This document shows, in pieces, positions 15,482 through 20,155 of a DNA stretch of 20,155 bases (within the stretch, counting starts at the first letter, position 1; the number at the start of each line of letters is the position of its first letter). The stretch covers positions 1 through 20,155 of the forward strand of contig URCT01000035.1 in assembly GCA_900546385.1 (NCBI GenBank). The letters run 5' to 3'. The notes beneath the pieces are model-generated. The model searched no databases and was not told the origin of the DNA. It was given only the letters and a program-made list of their open reading frames with translations. Origin of the DNA: an uncultured Eubacteriales bacterium. GTDB lineage: Bacteria; Bacillota; Clostridia; Oscillospirales; CAG-382. Position numbers and translations under genes: made by a program.

Positions 15482-15561
15482 GCCCCACGTTTTTTTCGTT
15501 TTTTGAAGGAACGCCTGTACCGGTTCGGAAAGCGGTTAAGCCGTTCGGATAAATAGCGCCT

Positions 15562-17928
15562 TCAACCTTTTTCCGAAATAGTCGTGCCGATTTTTCCTTT
15601 GGTGATAAAGTAGGAAACCAAATTATACCGCACGCTGCCGTTGAGGATAGCCACCTCGGAAACGCCGTTCCGAACGGAGTTTATGCAGTTCTTTAGTTTC
15701 GGCATCATGCCGCCGTCGATAAAGCCGTTTTCGATGAGGTCTGTCGCTTTATCTGCCGAAAGGGTGTTGACAAGCGTATCGGTATTGTTGACGTCGAGCA
15801 AGATTCCATCCACATCGGTCAAAAACACGAGCGTATCCGCGTGCAGTGCTTCGGCGACGGCAAACGCCGCGTCGTCGGCATTGACATTGAGCGTCTCGCC
15901 CTTATCCGATGAGGAAACAGGCGAAACCACCGGCAGAAAGCCGTTTTCCATAAGCAGCTCTAACACCTTCGGTTCTACCTTAGTTATATTGCCGACATAG
16001 CCGATATCGCCCTCGGGAATGGTTTTGCGCACGGCCGTGATGAGGCCGCCGTCCTTGCCGGAAAGGCCGCAGGCGTTCAGATTTTCATCTTTGAGTCCCT
16101 GCACGATGGCCTTATTGACTCTGCCGGACAAAACCTCCTCGACAATGCCGATGGCGTCTTTGCCGGTCACCCGATAGCCGCCCTTGAATTCCGGCACAAT
16201 GCCGTTTTTCTTAAGGGCCGCCGAAATGGCCTTGCCGCCGCCATGCACAAGCACGACCTTTGCGCCCACCATTTTGAGCATTTCAATATCTTCATACAGA
16301 TTTTTGAGTGCGCTTTCGCTTTCCATGATACTGCCGCCGAGCTTGATGAGAATCGTTTTGCCGAACAGCTTGCGGAAAGCCGGAAGCACGCTTTGAAAAC
16401 CGCTGATTTTTTCCGACGCGTCGATTTTATGCTCCACATCGAATTCTTTTAGGTACTTTTTGGCATACGCAACGTCGGTCTCACAGGGAACGTACTTTGT
16501 GCCGCGCTTTTGCCGGGTTTCGTTGCCCTTGCCGGTGATCAACACCACAGTTTCGCGGCCGGAGGACAAGATCGCCTTGCGGATGGCTTCGCCTCTGTCC
16601 GGTTCGATCTCATAGGCAGAGCCTTGCGCCGCCACGTGTTCGGCAATCTGTTCGCAGATCTGCATAAGCGGCTCTTCGCCCGGATCTTCTTCGGTGATAT
16701 AAACAAAATCGGAATATTTTCCGGCAAGCTCGCCGAGGTCTTTTCTCCGCTGGAACGCCTTGCCGCCCGGACAGCCGAACACCGTGACAATGCGTCTGCC
16801 GGGAAATTCCTTGGTCACCGAATCGTACAAGCACTCAAAGCTGAGCTTGTTATGCGCATAATCGACGATAGCCACCACGCTGTTGTCCGCATTGGCATAG
16901 CTTTCCATGCGTCCGGAGGAACGCGCTTTCATAAGTCCCACATACACAAAGTGCTTCGGAACGCCAAGCAGCAGACACACGCTGGTGGCGGCCAGTGCGT
17001 TCTGCACGTTGAAAAGGCCGGGAATGGTAAGCGTGATTTCTTCGGTATAGTCCGGCGTGCGGACGGTAAAAACGGTATCGTTGCCGGATTTATGGATGTT
17101 ATAGGCAAAAACATCGGCTTTTTCGTCGGTCGTCGAGAAGGTTATCACCTTTTCGCAGACGCTTGCCGCCGCAAGCACCTCGTCGCGGCGCAGTGTGTCA
17201 AGGCTCACGCAGGCACGCTTGCAATGCGAAAACAGCTTCATTTTCGAAGCGAAATAATCGTCAAAATCCGGATGCTCCACCGCGCTGATATGATCCTCGC
17301 CGATGTTTAAGTACACGCCGATGTCAAAGCCGACGCCGTACACGCGGTCATATTTGAGCGCTTGGGAGGAAACTTCCATGACAAGATACGGGATTTTCGC
17401 GTTTACGGCGTTGGAAAAGTGCTTGTACAGCTCGCCGACCTCGGGCGTGGTGAGGTGCGATTCGAATTTTTCCGTGCCGTCATAGGTGTCGATGGAGGAA
17501 ATATAGGCGCATGACGGCCGATTTTCGCTTTTCAGATATTCGTCGAGGATGTATTTGATGAAATACGTCGTGGTGGATTTTCCTTTGGTGCCGGTGATAC
17601 CGATAAGATCGAGGTTTTTCCACACGCCGTCGTAAAAATAATCGAAGACGACCGCCATGGCGCGGCGGATATCGCTTACCACAATGCAATCGGCGTCTGC
17701 GGCATATTCGGTTTCCGAAAGGTAGCAGAACGCGCCGCGCGACAGAGCCTCGTTTAAGTATTCTTCCTTAAAATGTGCGCCTTTGCAGATAAAAAGCGTG
17801 TTTTTTCCGACCTCTTTGGAATTGTAGGTGACAGTTTCCACGGCGGCGGACGGATCCGCAAGCTTCAGCTTTTCGATAAGGCTGTTTTCGCTTAGCAGCG
17901 TTATATAGTCGTTTAACGTATGTTTCAT
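15562..17928 (-). CDS. Fusion of MurE-like UDP-MurNAc-peptide ligase and N-acetylglutamate-kinase-like domain
   Basis: The protein has 788 residues. The Mur ligase (1 to about 495) has all three MurE domains: an N-terminal UDP-binding domain, the ATP site GTKGKST (113-119), the UDP-MurNAc loop TTPE (160-163), EVSSQAL (185-191), K229 in YFASK as the likely carbamylated lysine, DYAHN (356-360), FGCPGGK (384-390) and GKGNE (466-470). Where DAP-adding MurE has DNPR, this has EDPG (414-417), so the added amino acid is probably not meso-DAP. After a short linker, residues 522-788 form an amino acid kinase close to ArgB: KLGGS (529-533), HGGGK (562-566), GYRVT (584-588), LSGKDG (622-627), NADDAA (683-688) and GGMMPKL (739-745). 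ArgB phosphorylates the gamma-carboxyl of N-acetylglutamate on the way to ornithine and arginine. Both halves look complete. It is the last gene of the operon, 18 bases after the racemase gene, with GGAG before its ATG. I do not know a described enzyme with this architecture. Confidence 0.92.
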   Translation of the reverse strand: MKHTLNDYITLLSENSLIEKLKLADPSAAVETVTYNSKEVGKNTLFICKGAHFKEEYLNEALSRGAFCYLSETEYAADADCIVVSDIRRAMAVVFDYFYDGVWKNLDLIGITGTKGKSTTTYFIKYILDEYLKSENRPSCAYISSIDTYDGTEKFESHLTTPEVGELYKHFSNAVNAKIPYLVMEVSSQALKYDRVYGVGFDIGVYLNIGEDHISAVEHPDFDDYFASKMKLFSHCKRACVSLDTLRRDEVLAAASVCEKVITFSTTDEKADVFAYNIHKSGNDTVFTVRTPDYTEEITLTIPGLFNVQNALAATSVCLLLGVPKHFVYVGLMKARSSGRMESYANADNSVVAIVDYAHNKLSFECLYDSVTKEFPGRRIVTVFGCPGGKAFQRRKDLGELAGKYSDFVYITEEDPGEEPLMQICEQIAEHVAAQGSAYEIEPDRGEAIRKAILSSGRETVVLITGKGNETRQKRGTKYVPCETDVAYAKKYLKEFDVEHKIDASEKISGFQSVLPAFRKLFGKTILIKLGGSIMESESALKNLYEDIEMLKMVGAKVVLVHGGGKAISAALKKNGIVPEFKGGYRVTGKDAIGIVEEVLSGRVNKAIVQGLKDENLNACGLSGKDGGLITAVRKTIPEGDIGYVGNITKVEPKVLELLMENGFLPVVSPVSSSDKGETLNVNADDAAFAVAEALHADTLVFLTDVDGILLDVNNTDTLVNTLSADKATDLIENGFIDGGMMPKLKNCINSVRNGVSEVAILNGSVRYNLVSYFITKGKIGTTISEKG

Positions 17929-17946
17929 GATTCAAAACTCCGGTTA

Positions 17947-18666
17947 TTATTTTTGAAAATCAAATGCCGTTTTCAGCTTGCCGCCGCACAGCCGCACGCT
18001 TTCTTCGCAAAGCACATCGAGCGCATCGAGGTAAAAGCGGTCGAGCGCATGGTAGTTTTTGAAGCAAGACAGCTCGGTGCACGCAAGGATGGCCGCTTCA
18101 CAGCCGTTTTTCTTTAAGTAGGTATCGATCTCGCCGAAATCGTCGATCGAGCCCTTTTCACCGGCTTTGATTTGGTCATAGATGATTTTCATGACAATTT
18201 TTTGCGTTTCGGCATCGGGATACACGCATTCAAGCCCGCGTTTTTCGCACTCGTTTTTATAGATTCCGGCAAAAAGTGTGCCGTCGGTGGCAAGAAGTCC
18301 CACTTTTTTGATCGAGGTATCCCTCTCATGCACCCGTTTGACCGCTTCACGCACCATGTGGATAATGGGAATATTCACCTGCTTTTGCAATTCCTCGTAA
18401 AAATAGTGTGAGGTATTGCAGGGAATGGCGATATAATCCGCGCCGCAGGTTTCAAGCAGCTTTGCATCCTGTGCCAGCAGCGAAAAAACCGTTTCGGTGT
18501 GTCCCGAACGAATGGCTTCGGTGCGGTCGGGCATGGCGGCATGACTTAGGATGATCATATCGATATGCTCTTGGTCACAGTGCGCGTCGGTCATGGAGAT
18601 GATCTTCTGATACAGCAGTTCGGTTGCCTGCGGTCCCATGCCGCCGATAACGCCTAATTTCTTCAC
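17947..18666 (-). CDS. Aspartate/glutamate racemase family protein
   Basis: The protein has 239 residues and is cytoplasmic. The N-terminal KKLGVIGGMGPQAT and the two cysteine motifs PCNTSHYF (C83) and ACTELS (C196) define the PLP-independent Asp/Glu racemases, where two cysteines exchange the alpha proton from either face. The overall pattern is nearer the aspartate racemase/YgeA branch than MurI, so D-Asp is the more likely product, with D-Glu possible. I chose GTG at 18666 over GTG at 18675: the AGGGAG that overlaps the stop of the preceding ligase gene is 8 bases from the former and directly abuts the latter. The gene lies between the ATP-grasp ligase and the MurE/kinase fusion, which suggests that it supplies a D-amino acid to one of them. 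Confidence 0.87.
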   Translation of the reverse strand: MKKLGVIGGMGPQATELLYQKIISMTDAHCDQEHIDMIILSHAAMPDRTEAIRSGHTETVFSLLAQDAKLLETCGADYIAIPCNTSHYFYEELQKQVNIPIIHMVREAVKRVHERDTSIKKVGLLATDGTLFAGIYKNECEKRGLECVYPDAETQKIVMKIIYDQIKAGEKGSIDDFGEIDTYLKKNGCEAAILACTELSCFKNYHALDRFYLDALDVLCEESVRLCGGKLKTAFDFQK

Positions 18667-18678
18667 GCGATCCACTCC

Positions 18679-19887
18679 CTATTTTCCCAAATACTTCTTG
18701 AATTTCACAAAATGGCCGAGCTGTGAGCGGATCAGACGGAAAATGCGCTCCGGATCGTTATCGCCCTTCATCCACAAGGGATTGACGTATTTTTTCTCGC
18801 GGATCAGCTTTTTCATGCGTTCTTTGTAGGCAGGCGCATAGGTATACGCCACCTTTTTCGGAACAACCATCCACAGATATTCGTTCTCGGCAATATCTTC
18901 GGGCAGCTCGTGTCCGTACACGGCATCCTCCACCAACAGCTTTGCCACGTTATGTCCCGAGCCGGTCACATAAAAATTGCTGCGTCCTTGGCGGGTATTG
19001 ATTTCAAAGGCCTTGTATTTGCCGTCGCGCTTATCAAACTTGATATCGAAATTGGAAAAGCCGGTGAAATGGATGCTTTCAAGCAGGTTCTTGAATTTCT
19101 CCATCAGCTCTTTTTCGTATTCCGTGATAATGACCGCATGGTTGCCGATGCCATACGGCGTATGTTCCTCCAAAAGCACGTGGCCGAGGCACATCATCTT
19201 GACCTTGCCGTTGCGGTCGGAATAGCTTGTTAACACGCGCATATAGGTGTCATCGCCCGGCAGGAAATCCTGAATGATCATATGATCCGCATACCCGGCT
19301 TGATAGACCTTTTTCACGGTTTCGGCAAGCTCCTCAAAGCTGTCAAGCTTAAAGACCTTCTTCTGTCCGTCAAATTTGTGCTTATAGTATTCCACCTGAT
19401 TGGCCGGTTTCAGAATGTAAGGCGCGTCAAACGGCACGGCAAGCGTTTGATAGTTTTCCGCCGTGCAGACATAGGTTTTCGGATAATCGATGCCGTGCGC
19501 TTCGCAAAGCTCATAAAACTTTTCCTTGTCCATGAGGTCGGAAAGGAAGTTGTAATCGGCATACGGCGCGATGACGTTTGCGGCAAGCTTATCCTTATTT
19601 ACGGCAAGACACTTGACATAGTTGTCGCCGCAGCCGATGGCAAGCACCTTTTTGTCGGCGTGCTCGGCAGCGTATTTGTTGAGCACCTCCAAAAGGATTT
19701 CCGGCGTATCCAAATTTTTTATCTCCGTAAAATCAACGAGCTTACTCTTGTAGCACGTCCCCATCAGCGCCTTGCCGAACACGCGCGCTTTGACCTGATA
19801 CGCCTCATAAAACGCCCGTGCAACACTGTATACGTTAATATCGTTTCCGAACAAAACCGGAAGAAAATCCTTTGTTATAAACTCCAT
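18679..19887 (-). CDS. ATP-grasp carboxylate-amine ligase, D-aspartate-ligase-like
   Basis: The protein has 402 residues and is cytoplasmic. It has a distinctive N-terminus, FLPVLFGNDINVYSVARAF (8-26). ATP-grasp elements follow: ILKP (158-161), IIQDFLPGDDTYMRV (204-218), FDIKFD (280-285), and the metal-binding FEINTRQGRSN (294-304; E295 and N297). As far as I recall, this pattern resembles the D-aspartate ligases (Aslfm type) that attach D-Asp to the lysine side chain of UDP-MurNAc-pentapeptide in enterococci and lactococci. Those genes also pair with an aspartate racemase gene, as here. Family members form an acyl-phosphate and then an amide. ATG at 19887 is preferred (AAAGGCGG, 9 bases away), but ATG at 19920 has its own AGGCGG 8 bases away and would add 11 residues. 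It is the first gene of the operon. The exact acceptor is inferred. Confidence 0.85.
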   Translation of the reverse strand: MEFITKDFLPVLFGNDINVYSVARAFYEAYQVKARVFGKALMGTCYKSKLVDFTEIKNLDTPEILLEVLNKYAAEHADKKVLAIGCGDNYVKCLAVNKDKLAANVIAPYADYNFLSDLMDKEKFYELCEAHGIDYPKTYVCTAENYQTLAVPFDAPYILKPANQVEYYKHKFDGQKKVFKLDSFEELAETVKKVYQAGYADHMIIQDFLPGDDTYMRVLTSYSDRNGKVKMMCLGHVLLEEHTPYGIGNHAVIITEYEKELMEKFKNLLESIHFTGFSNFDIKFDKRDGKYKAFEINTRQGRSNFYVTGSGHNVAKLLVEDAVYGHELPEDIAENEYLWMVVPKKVAYTYAPAYKERMKKLIREKKYVNPLWMKGDNDPERIFRLIRSQLGHFVKFKKYLGK

Positions 19888-19967
19888 GACGGAAAACCGC
19901 CTTTCTTCTTGATCAATCATTTTCGGATCCGCCTATGCAAAACCGCATACGAATCCAAGATAAGAAT

Positions 19968-19996
19968 ATTATAGTCTTTTTACCGAAAAAATGCAA
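19968..19996 (-). promoter_or_regulatory. Promoter of the ligase-racemase-MurE/kinase operon
   Basis: On the minus strand, a perfect TATAAT (19973-19968) is preceded by a 17-base spacer and a weak TTGCAT (19996-19991). Transcription would begin near 19960, giving a 5' leader of about 40 or 73 bases depending on the start codon used. No riboswitch or T-box-like structure fits in that length. Confidence 0.65.
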
Positions 19997-20019
19997 GCGT
20001 ATGCGCAATTGGTAACACA

Positions 20020-20064
20020 TAATTAACAAAAGGCACTGCGAAGAAGCCTGTTCTTCGCAGTGCC
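20020..20064 (-). terminator. Terminator for a minus-strand gene outside the right edge
   Basis: GGCACTGCGAAGAA (20032-20045) pairs perfectly over 14 bases with 20051-20064 around a 5-base loop. On the minus strand it is followed by TTTTGTTAATT, a good U-rich tail, while the plus side has none. It separates the ligase operon from whatever lies upstream on that strand. Confidence 0.82.
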
Positions 20065-20109
20065 CGGTAATAGGCTTTTCTATCATTCCGACGGTTTCTT
20101 GTAGCAGCC

Positions 20110-20155
20110 ACCTTTACAACCCTTCCGGCGCACTTCGTGCGCCACCTTCCCTTGC
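20110..20155. repeat. Dispersed palindromic intergenic repeat, truncated at the window edge
   Basis: GGCGCAC (20127-20133) pairs with GTGCGCC (20137-20143) around TTC. It is flanked by ACAACCCTTCC on one side and ACCTTCCCTT on the other. The layout (GGGAAGGTGGC, variable hairpin, CCGGAAGGGTTGT on the minus strand) is the pattern I recall for a common intergenic palindrome of gut Clostridia. A minus-strand frame also runs through it to a stop at 20083, so the last 23 codons of an off-window gene cannot be excluded. Confidence 0.5.

Larger units (their letters stand above)
15236..15561. other. Intergenic region between convergent transporter and Mur-ligase genes
   Basis: These 326 bases hold no credible coding frame. 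They contain two oppositely directed terminators and an imperfect direct repeat, GGAACGCCT plus CCGGTTC (15399-15420 and 15508-15526). The palindromic TTTATATATAAA (near 15279-15290) is AT-rich without a paired -35. A short 6-base hairpin just after the transporter stop lacks a U tail. Confidence 0.7.

Noticed and set aside
16510..17310. A 266-codon open frame on the plus strand opposite the MurE domain
   Set aside because: It lies fully antisense to a well-conserved ligase, has no ribosome binding site that stands out, and its composition is the histidine- and arginine-rich pattern of a shadow frame.

Overview
The window looks like a chromosomal piece of a monoderm Bacillota bacterium, probably a gut or rumen Clostridia (Oscillospirales-like). 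The support is AAAGGAGG-type ribosome binding sites, sigma-A promoters with 17-base spacers, S-layer homology (SLH) anchoring of exported enzymes, compact intergenic regions, and a dispersed palindromic repeat of a type I associate with gut Clostridia. The assignment is inferred; no rRNA or other phylogenetic marker is present. I see no tRNA, rRNA, CRISPR array, transposase, integrase or phage gene.

Left part (1-10445): a glycan-degradation locus. A divergently transcribed AraC-family regulator (its 3' end is off the left edge) faces a two-gene operon with its own consensus promoter. The first gene encodes a 1346-residue exported protein with GLUG repeats, two SGNH/GDSL esterase modules (the second with a CE2-like beta-sandwich) and a C-terminal alpha/beta-hydrolase esterase. 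The second encodes a 1736-residue SLH-anchored GH78 alpha-L-rhamnosidase with three related beta-sandwich modules. Together they suggest de-acetylation and de-rhamnosylation of a pectic (rhamnogalacturonan-like) or other acetylated, rhamnose-containing glycan. A bidirectional terminator closes the operon.

Middle (10446-15480): an inosine/uridine-type nucleoside hydrolase homologue (minus strand), an SLH-anchored M13 metallopeptidase (minus strand), and a divergent SLC13/ArsB-type membrane transporter (plus strand). Terminators with clear stems separate the transcription units.

Right part (15481-20155): a tight three-gene minus-strand operon with its own promoter. In transcription order it encodes an ATP-grasp ligase resembling D-aspartate ligases, an aspartate/glutamate racemase, and a 788-residue fusion of a complete MurE-like UDP-MurNAc-peptide ligase with an N-acetylglutamate-kinase (ArgB-like) domain. 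This is the most unusual part of the window. It reads as a cassette for making or modifying peptidoglycan stem or cross-bridge peptides (or a related amide-linked peptide), with amino-acid supply and ligation functions encoded together. The MurE domain lacks the DAP-type DNPR motif, so its substrate is probably not meso-DAP. The right edge holds a terminator for a gene outside the window and a truncated palindromic intergenic repeat.
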